The notes beneath the pieces were generated by a model. It saw only the letters and a list, made by a program, of their open reading frames with translations, was not told the DNA's origin and made no database searches. From Synechococcus sp. Nb3U1 (GTDB lineage: Bacteria > Cyanobacteriota > Cyanobacteriia > Thermostichales > Thermostichaceae), in contig NZ_JAKFYQ010000002.1 of assembly GCF_021533835.1 (NCBI RefSeq), positions 620,001 through 684,000 of the forward strand: a DNA stretch of 64,000 bases, read 5' to 3'. Both the position numbers and the translations under genes were made by a program. Of this stretch, positions 54,665 through 63,256 are shown piece after piece (positions within the stretch are counted from its first letter, which is position 1; each line of letters starts with the position of its first letter).

Positions 54665-55215
54665 GTTTACGAATTAGTGGCAAACGAGAACTGCAAACCC
54701 CAGAGGGTTTAGCGACCCGGCCCACACCTTCTCGGGTACGTCAGGCCCTGTTCAACATTTTGCAAGGACGGGTGGAAGGCTGCCGCTGGCTGGATCTCTG
54801 CTGTGGAGCAGGTACGGTGGGGGCAGAAGCCCTGTGCCAGGGGGCTGCTTTTGTGGCCGGCATTGAAATTGCCGCTCCTGCCTGTCGGATCATCCGGGCC
54901 AACTGGGCCAAAGTGGCGCAGCCGGAGCAAGCTTTTCAAGTGATTCAGGGGGATGCCCGCAAGTTGCTCAATCGGGGGTTGGCATTGGATCCTTTCGATT
55001 ACGTTTATTTTGCTCCCCCCTATGAGGCGGGGCTGTATACGCCCCTGCTGCCCCTCATCCCACCCCTGCTTAAGCCAGAACAAGGGATCTTGATTGTCGA
55101 GCATCGCACCGGTTACGAACTTCCCGAACAAGTGGGATCCCTGCTGCGGTCTGACCAGCGCACCTACGGGCAAACCACCCTGGCTTTTTACCGTGACCTT
55201 GCAGACTGGCTCTAG
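54661..55215 (+). CDS. rsmD: 16S rRNA (guanine966-N2)-methyltransferase RsmD-like
   Basis: A 184-aa methyltransferase. MSLRISGKRELQTPEGLATR, PTPSRVRQALFNILQ and SAM motif WLDLCCGAGTVGAEALCQGA match RsmD. The catalytic (D/N)PP(Y/F) motif reads FAPPYEAGLY, with Ala118 in place of Asp. The rest of the fold, including DYVYF and GILIVEHRTG, is intact. The ATG overlaps the TPR gene stop (ATGA), and the stop overlaps the convergent gene by 4 bp. Confidence 0.9.
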   Translation: MSLRISGKRELQTPEGLATRPTPSRVRQALFNILQGRVEGCRWLDLCCGAGTVGAEALCQGAAFVAGIEIAAPACRIIRANWAKVAQPEQAFQVIQGDARKLLNRGLALDPFDYVYFAPPYEAGLYTPLLPLIPPLLKPEQGILIVEHRTGYELPEQVGSLLRSDQRTYGQTTLAFYRDLADWL

Positions 55216-55829
55216 CTGGGGAAAGGGGTGCTGACGAAGCCAATTTCCAGCAGTTGTTGATAGGCTTGGCTCCCCAGTTCGCGGGTTGGTCCCTGGCTGC
55301 CGATCACCTGGATCAGACGTCCCACCGCTTCTTCTGGGCGTCCTGAGGCTCGGTAGACAACGGCCAAATCGTAAGCAGCTTGATCCCGTTCTTGAGCGGC
55401 AACACGGGCCAGTTCCCGCTGTTCTTCCGAAATGCGGTTTTGGATCCCGGCGAAGGCCCGCGACAGCTCCTGATGATAGTTGGAGCGCTGGTTGTAGGCA
55501 TCGAACACCTGTTGTAGGAGTTCAGCAGCCCGGTCGTAGTTTTGCGCTTGCAAGGCGGCGTCGGCTTCTGCAGCCAGTTGCTCAGCTCGTAAAACGCTGA
55601 GGGTGCTGCTGGGTTGCTCTAAAGCCCGGAACTGCTGTGGATTGGGGATGAGCTGTTGCCCAGATGGGGAGGGCAATTGCTGGGCGGTAGCCCAAAAGCC
55701 GGAACCGACCCCAAGAGCAAGACCCAAGAAAAGGCCAAGGAACAGACGTGTCCAAGAACGGCGCAGAAAGTCAAACCCATGTCCAATCATTTGCAGGTAG
55801 TCCTCAAAACCTTTTTTGACCCGTTCCAA
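55212..55829 (-). CDS. Membrane-anchored TPR-like hypothetical protein
   Basis: A 205-aa protein: N-terminal amphipathic part (MERVKKGFEDYLQMIGHGFD), one transmembrane helix (LFLGLFLGLALGVGSGFWAT, ~30-49), a Gln/Pro/Ser linker, then helical repeats (RAEQLAAEADAALQAQNYDR; AAELLQQVFDAYNQRSNYHQ; YDLAVVYRASGRPEEAVGRL) resembling TPRs. Function unknown. It converges on rsmD. Confidence 0.78.
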   Translation of the reverse strand: MERVKKGFEDYLQMIGHGFDFLRRSWTRLFLGLFLGLALGVGSGFWATAQQLPSPSGQQLIPNPQQFRALEQPSSTLSVLRAEQLAAEADAALQAQNYDRAAELLQQVFDAYNQRSNYHQELSRAFAGIQNRISEEQRELARVAAQERDQAAYDLAVVYRASGRPEEAVGRLIQVIGSQGPTRELGSQAYQQLLEIGFVSTPFPS

Positions 55830-55886
55830 TTTACCTCACTCTCATTCCCCCAGTGCTGCCTCCATCCGTATGGAGAAACCTGTTGC

Positions 55887-57431
55887 TCAACCCTTGACGG
55901 AGCGGGGCTGGGGGGGGATGGCGCTGCTAGGCCTAGGCATTGGCGCTGCTTTGCTGTTGGCGGTGTCACTAGCTTGAACCGCTTCAGATTCCTGGGTGGA
56001 TAGGGCTACTTCCGGCAACAGCGGCAAGTTCAGGATCAGCTCATACATGTGGATGTATTCCAGCGCCGACCATTGCCAACTGAAGTTGGTGGCCATGCCC
56101 CGCTTTTGTAGCGCTTGCCAGGTCTCTTTATGCTGGAAGGCTTCCCAAGCCCGTGCCAGGCAAGTATAAAAATCCAGGGCTTCGTAGCGATCAAAACAGT
56201 AGCCGGTACCAATCCCCTTGCTGGGCACATGATGGCTAACGGTATCCACCAACCCCCCTGTGCGCCGCACAATCGGTACACAACCGTAGCGCATGGCGAT
56301 CATCTGGCTGATGCCACAGGGCTCAAAGCGGCTGGGCATCAGAAAAGCATCCGCTCCCCCGTAGATCAACTGGGCCAATTTCGGTTGGTAGCCCTGCTGA
56401 TAGGACATTTTATTGGGATGGCGTTCGGCCATTTCCCGAATCCGCCCTTCGTAGTAAGCTTCGCCACTGCCTAGCACCACACATTGAGCATCGCTGTAGG
56501 CCAAAAAGCGATCCAGAGCTTGAACCAACAGATCAATACCCTTTTGCTCCACCAGACGGGCTACCATCCCCAGCGTGAATACCTCTGGATTGGCCGCCAA
56601 ACCCGCCTGAGCCTGTAGAGCCGCTTTATTCGCTGCTCTTCCCTGCAAATCTGAGAGGCTAAAGGTGGCGACCAGGTTGGGATCCGTACTGGGATCCACT
56701 TTGTTCAGATCAATACCATTCAAAATGCCCCGTAGGCGTTCCCCTTTCCAGGCCAGCAGATCCTGTAAACCCTCACCGTGCAGAGGGGTGCGAATCTCCA
56801 TCGCATAGGTGGGAGAAACGGTATTCACCTGATCGGCGTAGAGGATCCCAGCAGCCATGGCATTGTGGGCGGAAAAATACCAGGGCAGCCAGGTCATGCG
56901 TTCCAGTTGCCAGCGCCAAGGCCCTTGATAGGCCAAGTTGTGAATGGTGAACACTGTGCCAATGTCAGAAGCTTGGTGCATCCAGGCCGGGATCATGGCT
57001 GTGTGCCAATCGTGGCAGTGAATGATATTCGGTTTCCAGGGGTAGTAGGTCCAGGCAAACTCGGCAACAGCGTTGGCAAAGAAGGTGAAGCGCCAGAACT
57101 CATCCTCGCCGTAATAAATGCGATGGGGGGCAAAAGCATAGTGACTGACCAAGTACAGTGGCACATCAGTCCCGGGCAGAACGCTCTCATAAATCTCGGC
57201 CACTTGACCCATCACTTGTTTGGCCCAAATGGGTGCTTGGGAGCGCCGGTATTGATCCGACTTCTCCCCAAATTGATCCCACAGGAAGCCATAAAACGGC
57301 ATGATGATGCGTACATCCTGGCCTAACCCCCGCAAAACCGAGGGCAGGGATCCCACCACATCTGCCATGCCCCCCACCTTGGCCAGTGGTGCTGCCTCCG
57401 CCGACGCGAACAAAATCCTGGCTTGAACCAC
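55887..57431 (-). CDS. glgA: Glycogen synthase GlgA
   Basis: A 514-aa GT5 ADP-glucose glucosyltransferase. GTG 57431 is the start, with GGAGG 5 nt upstream. N-terminal ARILFASAEAAPLAKVGGMA (ADP-glucose Lys), DWHTAMIPAWM, FTIHNLAYQGPWRWQLERMT, LNGIDLNKVDPSTDP, GMVARLVEQKGIDLLVQALD and PSRFEPCGISQMIAMRYGCV (C-terminal active-site Glu). It ends with a ~40-residue Ser/Ala/Pro-rich tail. It elongates glycogen, the carbon store used at night. Confidence 0.96.
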   Translation of the reverse strand: MVQARILFASAEAAPLAKVGGMADVVGSLPSVLRGLGQDVRIIMPFYGFLWDQFGEKSDQYRRSQAPIWAKQVMGQVAEIYESVLPGTDVPLYLVSHYAFAPHRIYYGEDEFWRFTFFANAVAEFAWTYYPWKPNIIHCHDWHTAMIPAWMHQASDIGTVFTIHNLAYQGPWRWQLERMTWLPWYFSAHNAMAAGILYADQVNTVSPTYAMEIRTPLHGEGLQDLLAWKGERLRGILNGIDLNKVDPSTDPNLVATFSLSDLQGRAANKAALQAQAGLAANPEVFTLGMVARLVEQKGIDLLVQALDRFLAYSDAQCVVLGSGEAYYEGRIREMAERHPNKMSYQQGYQPKLAQLIYGGADAFLMPSRFEPCGISQMIAMRYGCVPIVRRTGGLVDTVSHHVPSKGIGTGYCFDRYEALDFYTCLARAWEAFQHKETWQALQKRGMATNFSWQWSALEYIHMYELILNLPLLPEVALSTQESEAVQASDTANSKAAPMPRPSSAIPPQPRSVKG

Positions 57432-57553
57432 AATGACCTCCGTATTGTTCCGGATCCCAGCCCAGTTGCCTATAGCCAAAACCCTTCCCATCCTAAAACA
57501 GAAGGGATCCCTGCACCGGATGAGCAGTGGCTGGGCATAATTCTGAGATTGTG

Positions 57554-57580
57554 TTGCAGTTTCTTGATATTTCGTAAGAT
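57554..57580 (+). promoter_or_regulatory. psbD: Candidate psbD promoter
   Basis: TTGCAG (57554-57559) and TAAGAT (57575-57580), 15 bp apart, lie 80 bp before the psbD ATG. Both match sigma-70-type hexamers at four of six positions; the spacer is short. Tentative. Confidence 0.35.
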
Positions 57581-57659
57581 AGAAGGACGGTGACGCTCAG
57601 GGATCCTGGGCGCCGCCTGATCGCACTTCATTCGTTGTTATTCCGGAGACACTCATCTT

Positions 57660-58718
57660 ATGACCATAGCGGTAGGACGCGTGCGTCAGGAGCGAGGATG
57701 GTTCGACATCGTCGACGACTGGCTCAAACGCGACAGATTTGTCTTTATCGGCTGGTCCGGCCTGTTGCTGTTCCCCTGCGCCTTCTTGGCCTTGGGCGGC
57801 TGGCTGACCGGCACCACCTTTGTCACCTCTTGGTACACCCACGGGTTGGCCAGCTCCTACTTGGAAGGGGCGAACTTTCTGACAGTGGCGGTTTCCTCGC
57901 CTGCCGACAGCATGGGGCACAGCCTGTTGCTGTTGTGGGGGCCAGAAGCGCAAGGGGACTTCACCCGCTGGTGCCAAATCGGGGGGTTGTGGACGTTTGT
58001 TGCCTTGCACGGGGCCTTTGGGTTGATTGGCTTCATGCTGCGGCAGTTTGAGATTGCTCGCTTGGTGGGGGTACGCCCTTACAACGCCATCGCCTTCAGC
58101 GCGCCGATTGCAGTGTTTGTGAGCGTATTTTTGATGTACCCGTTGGGGCAGAGCAGCTGGTTTTTCGCCCCCAGCTTTGGGGTAGCGGGGATCTTCCGGT
58201 TTCTGCTGTTTTTGCAAGGGTTCCACAACTGGACCTTGAACCCGTTCCACATGATGGGTGTGGCGGGTGTGCTGGGAGGGGCCTTGCTGTGTGCCATTCA
58301 TGGGGCGACGGTGGAGAACACCTTGTTCCAGGATGGGGAAGGGGCGAACACCTTCCGGGCGTTTGAGCCGACGCAAGCGGAAGAGACCTATTCGATGGTG
58401 ACGGCGAACCGGTTTTGGAGCCAGATTTTTGGGATTGCTTTTTCCAACAAGCGGTGGCTGCACTTTTTCATGTTGTTTGTGCCGGTGACGGGGCTGTGGA
58501 TGGCCAGCATCGGGATTGTGGGGTTGGCGCTGAACCTGCGGGCGTATGACTTCATCAGTCAGGAGACGCGGGCGGCGGAGGATCCTGAGTTTGAGACGTT
58601 CTACACCAAGAACATTCTCTTGAATGAGGGGATCCGGGCCTGGATGGCGCCGCAAGACCAGCCCCATGAGCACTTTGAGTTCCCTGAAGAGGTGCTCCCC
58701 CGCGGTAATGCCCTCTAA
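57660..58718 (+). CDS. psbD: Photosystem II D2 protein
   Basis: A 352-aa reaction-centre protein of normal length ([20 protein letters not shown]). It binds P680 chlorophyll, pheophytin, Q_A and the redox-active TyrD. Visible motifs: [38 protein letters not shown]-type [35 protein letters not shown] and the lumenal/stromal helices in order; the end [16 protein letters not shown]-type reads [15 protein letters not shown]. psbC, which usually overlaps psbD, does not follow, so this is likely a stand-alone second copy. Confidence 0.98.
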   Translation: MTIAVGRVRQERGWFDIVDDWLKRDRFVFIGWSGLLLFPCAFLALGGWLTGTTFVTSWYTHGLASSYLEGANFLTVAVSSPADSMGHSLLLLWGPEAQGDFTRWCQIGGLWTFVALHGAFGLIGFMLRQFEIARLVGVRPYNAIAFSAPIAVFVSVFLMYPLGQSSWFFAPSFGVAGIFRFLLFLQGFHNWTLNPFHMMGVAGVLGGALLCAIHGATVENTLFQDGEGANTFRAFEPTQAEETYSMVTANRFWSQIFGIAFSNKRWLHFFMLFVPVTGLWMASIGIVGLALNLRAYDFISQETRAAEDPEFETFYTKNILLNEGIRAWMAPQDQPHEHFEFPEEVLPRGNAL

Positions 58719-58817
58719 GGTGAGCTACTAAGTTTTAAGTTTTTTGCCACGGATCCACCCCTGGCGAGCCCTGAATGGGTTTTGAATCAGTTTGAATTAG
58801 TCAAGTTTGCAATGTTT

Positions 58818-58859
58818 GGGGATCCTACAGACCTGCGGGCTAAGGGATCCCTGTTTTTT
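58818..58859 (+). terminator. Probable terminator after psbD
   Basis: GGGATCC (58819-58825) can pair with GGATCCC (58845-58851) around a 19-nt loop, followed by TGTTTTTT. It is again built from the dispersed GGGATCCC element. It ends just before the 3' end of thiM on the other strand. Confidence 0.5.
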
Positions 58860-58863
58860 GGGA

Positions 58864-59721
58864 TCAATTTGCCAAGGTAACTGCCGCTTGCACCTGCCCC
58901 CGTGCCGCGAGGGTGGATCCCTCCACCGCATCCAAAGCATCCAGAAAGGCCACCGCAAAACTGCCTGGTTGGCTTGCTCGTTCTGCCGCCAGCTCTGCTG
59001 CCACTGCAAAATGGGTATGGGCCGCCACCAAAGCCGTGAACGGATCAGAAGCTACCGCTCCATAGGCTGCAGCCAAGGCTCCCAAAGCACAGCCAGCCGC
59101 CGTGACTCGCGTCAAGAGTACATTCCCCCCGGCAATACGGACTAAGGTTGGGGTTTGGGTGGCACCAACCCGGCCCACTACGTAATCCACAGCGCCAGAG
59201 GCCGAAACTGCCCCAGCATAATCCAGTAACTTTACAGCAGAATCCATGGCGGCACTGGGATCCGCAGTGCTATCTACACCCCGCGCACCTTTTCCTAACC
59301 CTGCCAAGCCGAGGATTTCAGAAGCATTGCCACGAATCATCGCCGGATGATGCGCTAACAGCTCAAGAGCCACTCCCCCCCGCCAGGGCAACCCCCCCGC
59401 CCCAATCGGATCCAAGACCCAGGGTTTCCCTGCTTCCTGGGCTGCTGCGGCTGCCAAGCGCATTGCCTCCACCTGAGCTTGGGTAGGGGTACCTAGGTTG
59501 ATCAGGACAGCATTGGCCACTCGCGCGAACAAGCCCGCCTCTTCCGGGTTGTCTACCATGGCTGGAGAAGCTCCCACCGCCAGCAAGGCATTGGCCATAA
59601 AGTTGGTGGAGACGCTATTGGTGAGGCATTGCACCAAAGGACACTGCGCTCGCAAGGCCACCTGAGCGGCGATCACATCTTGCAGGGTGGGCGCATGAGG
59701 AGTGAAAGCTGCCGAGGTCAT
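58864..59721 (-). CDS. thiM: Hydroxyethylthiazole kinase
   Basis: A 285-aa ribokinase-fold enzyme phosphorylating 4-methyl-5-(2-hydroxyethyl)thiazole for thiamine salvage. Diagnostic sequence QCLTNSVSTNFMANALLAVG followed by ASPAMVDNPEEA, then WVLDPIGAGGLPWRG, MIRGNASEILGLAGLG, VRIAGGNVLLTRVTAAGCAL (catalytic Cys region). No TPP riboswitch is visible in the short upstream gap. It lies 33 bp after aroK on the same strand. Confidence 0.95.
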   Translation of the reverse strand: MTSAAFTPHAPTLQDVIAAQVALRAQCPLVQCLTNSVSTNFMANALLAVGASPAMVDNPEEAGLFARVANAVLINLGTPTQAQVEAMRLAAAAAQEAGKPWVLDPIGAGGLPWRGGVALELLAHHPAMIRGNASEILGLAGLGKGARGVDSTADPSAAMDSAVKLLDYAGAVSASGAVDYVVGRVGATQTPTLVRIAGGNVLLTRVTAAGCALGALAAAYGAVASDPFTALVAAHTHFAVAAELAAERASQPGSFAVAFLDALDAVEGSTLAARGQVQAAVTLAN

Positions 59722-59754
59722 GGGAAAGTTGTGAGTGCTGTGTATTTAGTTTAG

Positions 59755-60321
59755 TTAGCGGGAAGGGATCCCTTCCCGCAGACGGGCACGAATCGCTTGC
59801 CAAACCTGTTCTGCCAATTGGGGCAGACGGGTTTCCGATAGGATGGAGACCCGCACATCTGCCTGGGCATAAAAGGGCTGCCGCTGCTCCATAAGCCTGT
59901 GCAGAGTTACTTCCGGATCCGGCGTTTGCAACAGGGGGCGTTGGCCGGGATCCTTAAGCAGCCGTTCCCAAATCAGCGCGGGAGCCACATCCAGCCAAAT
60001 GGTGAGGCCGTGGTGCAAGTAGCTCCAATTTTGGGGCCGTAGGACAATACCGCCTCCCGTGGCGATTACCAGCCGCGTGTAGCTGCTCAACTGGGCCAGC
60101 ACCTGTGTTTCCAGATCCCGGAAAGCAGCTTCTCCTTGGTCAGCAAAAATCTGGGGAATGGGGCAACCGGCTATCTGCTCCACCAGCGCATCCGTATCGA
60201 AAAATTGAAATCCTAACTGTGTCGCCAGCTCGATCCCCAGAGTCGATTTGCCACTGGCCATCATACCAATCAAGTAGAGATTAACCCCCTGCAATCGCTC
60301 AGCTTCTTCTGGATGAATCAT
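59755..60321 (-). CDS. aroK: Shikimate kinase
   Basis: A 188-aa P-loop kinase that phosphorylates shikimate in the aromatic amino-acid pathway. Walker [18 protein letters not shown], shikimate-binding [10 protein letters not shown] and [25 protein letters not shown], and the lid region [13 protein letters not shown]. Normal length and motifs. Near its start the DNA repeats ATGAATCATGATGAATCATG, so a second start 12 bp upstream is possible. 38 bp from riboflavin synthase. Confidence 0.95.
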   Translation of the reverse strand: MIHPEEAERLQGVNLYLIGMMASGKSTLGIELATQLGFQFFDTDALVEQIAGCPIPQIFADQGEAAFRDLETQVLAQLSSYTRLVIATGGGIVLRPQNWSYLHHGLTIWLDVAPALIWERLLKDPGQRPLLQTPDPEVTLHRLMEQRQPFYAQADVRVSILSETRLPQLAEQVWQAIRARLREGIPSR

Positions 60322-60359
60322 GATGAATCATGTGGATGAATCCTGAACACTTAGGAAAA

Positions 60360-60995
60360 CTAAACATAGCCATGCTCGGCCAGAAATTCCAAAGAAATGG
60401 CACTTTCGGGTGAACCTAGACCCAACAATTTTTCCACATATTTGCCCAGCATATCTGCCTCCACATTCACCGGATCCCCAACTTGCAGCAGAGACAGATT
60501 GGTATTGCGGTAGGTTTGGGGAATCACAGCCACACTAAACCAGCATCCCCCCTGACGCACTTCCGCAATGGTGAGGCTTACCCCATTCACTGCCACACTG
60601 CCCTTGGGCACGATGTATCGACCGATATCGCCGGGAACCTTGAAACTCAGCTCCCAGGCATTGTTCGTTGCCACCTGATCCCACAGTTGCCCAACCCCGT
60701 CAATGTGGCCGCTGACAAAGTGCCCTCCCAGCTTATCCCCCACCCGCAGCGAAGGTTCTAGATTGACAGTGCGCTGGCCGGATCCCTGGCCCCAGATCGA
60801 GCGACGCACCGTTTCTGGAGACACATCTGCCAAAAAGCCATCAGGCAGAATCTCTACCACCGTCAGGCAGAGGCCATCCACAGCGATGCTATCTCCGTAA
60901 GCCAGTTGGGGCTGCAACTCTGGGCAGGTGATCTGTACCCGCGAAGGGCTAATCAACTGGGCTGTACCCATCCTTTGCACTAAGCCCGTAAACAT
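60360..60995 (-). CDS. ribE: Riboflavin synthase alpha chain
   Basis: A 211-aa enzyme that dismutates two 6,7-dimethyl-8-ribityllumazines to riboflavin. The two lumazine-binding repeats are visible: MFTGLVQRMGTAQLI, DSIAVDGLCLTVVEI, SLRVGDKLGGHFVSGHIDGV; and KGSVAVNGVSLTIAEVRQGG, QTYRNTNLSLLQVGDPVNVE. The standard MFTG start is intact. No FMN riboswitch precedes it; 18 bp separate it from the ABC-F gene. Confidence 0.95.
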   Translation of the reverse strand: MFTGLVQRMGTAQLISPSRVQITCPELQPQLAYGDSIAVDGLCLTVVEILPDGFLADVSPETVRRSIWGQGSGQRTVNLEPSLRVGDKLGGHFVSGHIDGVGQLWDQVATNNAWELSFKVPGDIGRYIVPKGSVAVNGVSLTIAEVRQGGCWFSVAVIPQTYRNTNLSLLQVGDPVNVEADMLGKYVEKLLGLGSPESAISLEFLAEHGYV

Positions 60996-61013
60996 TCAGA
61001 TGTGCCTCCCCCT

Positions 61014-62732
61014 TTAGGCTTTGCTGGCTGCTTTTTTGGTTTTCTGTTTTTCCCGTTCTTTGGCACGTTTCTCAGCGGCTTTGGCAGCCTTTTCCGCAGC
61101 TATTTGTGCTTGCCGAGCCTTTTCTTTCTCTTCCTCGATTTTTTCTAGGTAGTAGTGATAATCTCCTTGATAAGAGATTAACTCGCCATCACGGATTTCT
61201 ACAATTTTGTTGGCTACCTGAGAAATGAAGTAGCGATCATGAGAAACGATGATCACCGTTCCATCATAGTGCTGTAGAGCCTCCTCCAACATCTCTTTAG
61301 CTGGAATATCCAGATGATTAGTAGGCTCATCCAAAATCAGCAGGTTGGCTGGTTGCAACAACATTTTTGCCAGTGCCAAGCGAGCCTTTTCTCCTCCGCT
61401 TAAGGCTATCACTTTCTTAAAGACCGTATCACCACTGAACAAAAATCGACCCAGCAGAGTCCGCACTTCTTCGTTTTTCCAGTCGGGCACCTCGTCGTGG
61501 ATCGTGTCCATGACAGTTTTGTTTAGATCTAGGGCCTCTGCTTGGTTCTGCTCAAAATAGGAGGGAATAACATTGTGCACCCCCAGCTTGACAGATCCCT
61601 CGGTAGGCTGCTCTAGGCCTGTGATCAGACGCAGAAGCGTGGATTTGCCAGCTCCATTCGGCCCTAAAAAGGCAACACGATCTCCCCGTTCAATCAACAG
61701 ATTTGCCCCTAAGAAGAGGATCTTATCCCCATAGCTGTGGGTTAAATCCTTGATTTCTACCACCTCACGGCCACTGCGAGGGGCAGGCGGAAAGCGGAAC
61801 TTAAGGGTGCGCACATCACCAACAGGAGCCTCGACGCGCTCGATCTTCTCCAGTTGCTTTTCACGGCTTTTGGCCTGGGTGCTGCGGGTGGCGCTGGCCC
61901 GGAAGCGATCCACAAAAGCTTGCTGCTTTTCAATTTCTTTTTGTTGCCGTTCGTAGGTAGCCTGCTGGGCTTCCCGTTGCTCGGCTTTTTGTAGAAGATA
62001 TTGAGAATAGTTACCCAAGTAAGTGGTGGATACCCCTCGCTCAGTTTCAACAATTTGGGTGCAAAGTCGATCCAGGAACTCCCGATCATGAGAAACAATT
62101 ACCATGGGGATAGTCAGGCTCTTCAAATAAGTTTCCAGCCACTCGATGGTTTCCAAATCTAGATGGTTGGTCGGCTCATCCAGAAGCAACAAATCCGGTT
62201 TTTGCAATAGGATTTTTCCTAAGCTCATGCGCATCTGCCAGCCCCCACTAAAGGCACTGACTAAGCGATCACCGTCTTCCGGCTCAAACCCCATTTCCGG
62301 CAAGATTTTATCAATGCGGGCATCCAGTTCATAACCATGCAAACTCTCAAATTGTCTCTGCAGGCGATCCATGCGGTGCAAGAGAGCTTCCAGCGTATCG
62401 GGATCCGCCTGTTCCATTTGCCGAGTAACTCGGGCCAGCTCCAATTGGATGCGATTTTCTTCCTCAAAAACCGTCCAAAACTCCTCCCGTACGGTGCGAG
62501 CAGGATCCACCTCAAACTCCTGGGTGAGGTAGGCAATGTGCAGGCTGGCGGGGCGAATCACTTCTCCGGCGGTGGGCTCTTCCTGACCGGAGATAATCTT
62601 GAGTTGGGTGGTTTTTCCGGCCCCGTTCACCCCCACCAAGCCGATGCGATCCCCGGGTTTCACCTCCCAGTTCACATCCCGGAGCACTTCGCCCGTCGGA
62701 TAGATCTTGCTGATGTGTTCCAGTCGCAGCAT
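61014..62732 (-). CDS. ABC-F family ATPase (translation factor type)
   Basis: A 572-aa soluble protein with two ABC modules. ABC1: GLVGVNGAGKTTQLKII, signature FSGGWQMRMSLGKILLQ, LLLLDEPTNHLDLETIEWL. ABC2: FLGPNGAGKSTLLRLI, LSGGEKARLALAKMLL, LILDEPTNHLDIPAKEML. The interdomain linker with QREAQQATYERQQKEIEKQQ marks ABC-F proteins (Uup/EttA group), which act on ribosomes instead of transporting. The Lys/Ala-rich C-terminal coil (EKAAKAAEKRAKEREKQKTK) resembles Uup. No membrane domain. Confidence 0.94.
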   Translation of the reverse strand: MLRLEHISKIYPTGEVLRDVNWEVKPGDRIGLVGVNGAGKTTQLKIISGQEEPTAGEVIRPASLHIAYLTQEFEVDPARTVREEFWTVFEEENRIQLELARVTRQMEQADPDTLEALLHRMDRLQRQFESLHGYELDARIDKILPEMGFEPEDGDRLVSAFSGGWQMRMSLGKILLQKPDLLLLDEPTNHLDLETIEWLETYLKSLTIPMVIVSHDREFLDRLCTQIVETERGVSTTYLGNYSQYLLQKAEQREAQQATYERQQKEIEKQQAFVDRFRASATRSTQAKSREKQLEKIERVEAPVGDVRTLKFRFPPAPRSGREVVEIKDLTHSYGDKILFLGANLLIERGDRVAFLGPNGAGKSTLLRLITGLEQPTEGSVKLGVHNVIPSYFEQNQAEALDLNKTVMDTIHDEVPDWKNEEVRTLLGRFLFSGDTVFKKVIALSGGEKARLALAKMLLQPANLLILDEPTNHLDIPAKEMLEEALQHYDGTVIIVSHDRYFISQVANKIVEIRDGELISYQGDYHYYLEKIEEEKEKARQAQIAAEKAAKAAEKRAKEREKQKTKKAASKA

Positions 62733-63256
62733 GGTGTTCCTTGTGTGATCGATGTGGGATCGATGCCGATTTGGCCAAAAGCAGACAGGAGGCTCCGCCC
62801 CAACGAGAGTATGGCGTTTTCTTTACATTCCCCACCTGATCTTACGCAGTCCTGGGATCCACGTCCACGCACCGATACCCAGATCCCGCCCCATGCGCCA
62901 ACCGGATCCCCTGCCACGGCAGCAGAGGAAGATGTAATCTATGTTACGATTTTTGGCAATTTTTGTTACACTCCTACTTGACGTGAAATAATAAAGAAGG
63001 CATTAAAGATAGATCGATTAGAGACAGATCAAAAACAGATTGATGATGTTCTCAAAAGCAGTTTTAATAATCAACTCACTCGTTGACTGATCTGGATACA
63101 TTACCTGAAGTGGTTCTGAAGCGAGAAAAGAGCTTGTGCTCTTTCCCAGGAATCTTTGTTTTTAATTAGGGGTTATTGAGGAATTACTGGGGCTAAATAA
63201 TTCTAATTTTTTGTTTTTTGTAATTAGGATGTAGGCGAAGAAGGAGTCATGCCAAT
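62733..63256. other. Long divergent intergenic region, AT-rich leader of the GAF/PAS gene
   Basis: 524 bp without a supported gene. The half nearest the sensor gene (from ~62930) is clearly AT-rich. TTGACG (62978-62983) with CATTAA 17 bp on (63001-63006) is a possible plus-strand promoter. A hairpin lies at 63127-63144. Confidence 0.55.
63127..63144 (+). promoter_or_regulatory. Leader hairpin upstream of the GAF/PAS sensor gene
   Basis: AAAGAGC (63127-63133) and GCTCTTT (63138-63144) form a perfect 7-bp stem with a TTGT loop, about 110 bp before the start codon. It could be a transcript-stability or attenuation element; no known riboswitch is recognised. Confidence 0.3.

Noticed and set aside
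57597-58673. 358-residue frame antisense to psbD
   Set aside because: A typical shadow of a GC-rich conserved gene; D2 on the plus strand is certain.
59722-59754. TPP riboswitch before thiM
   Set aside because: The gap to aroK is only 33 bp and lacks the THI-box bases.
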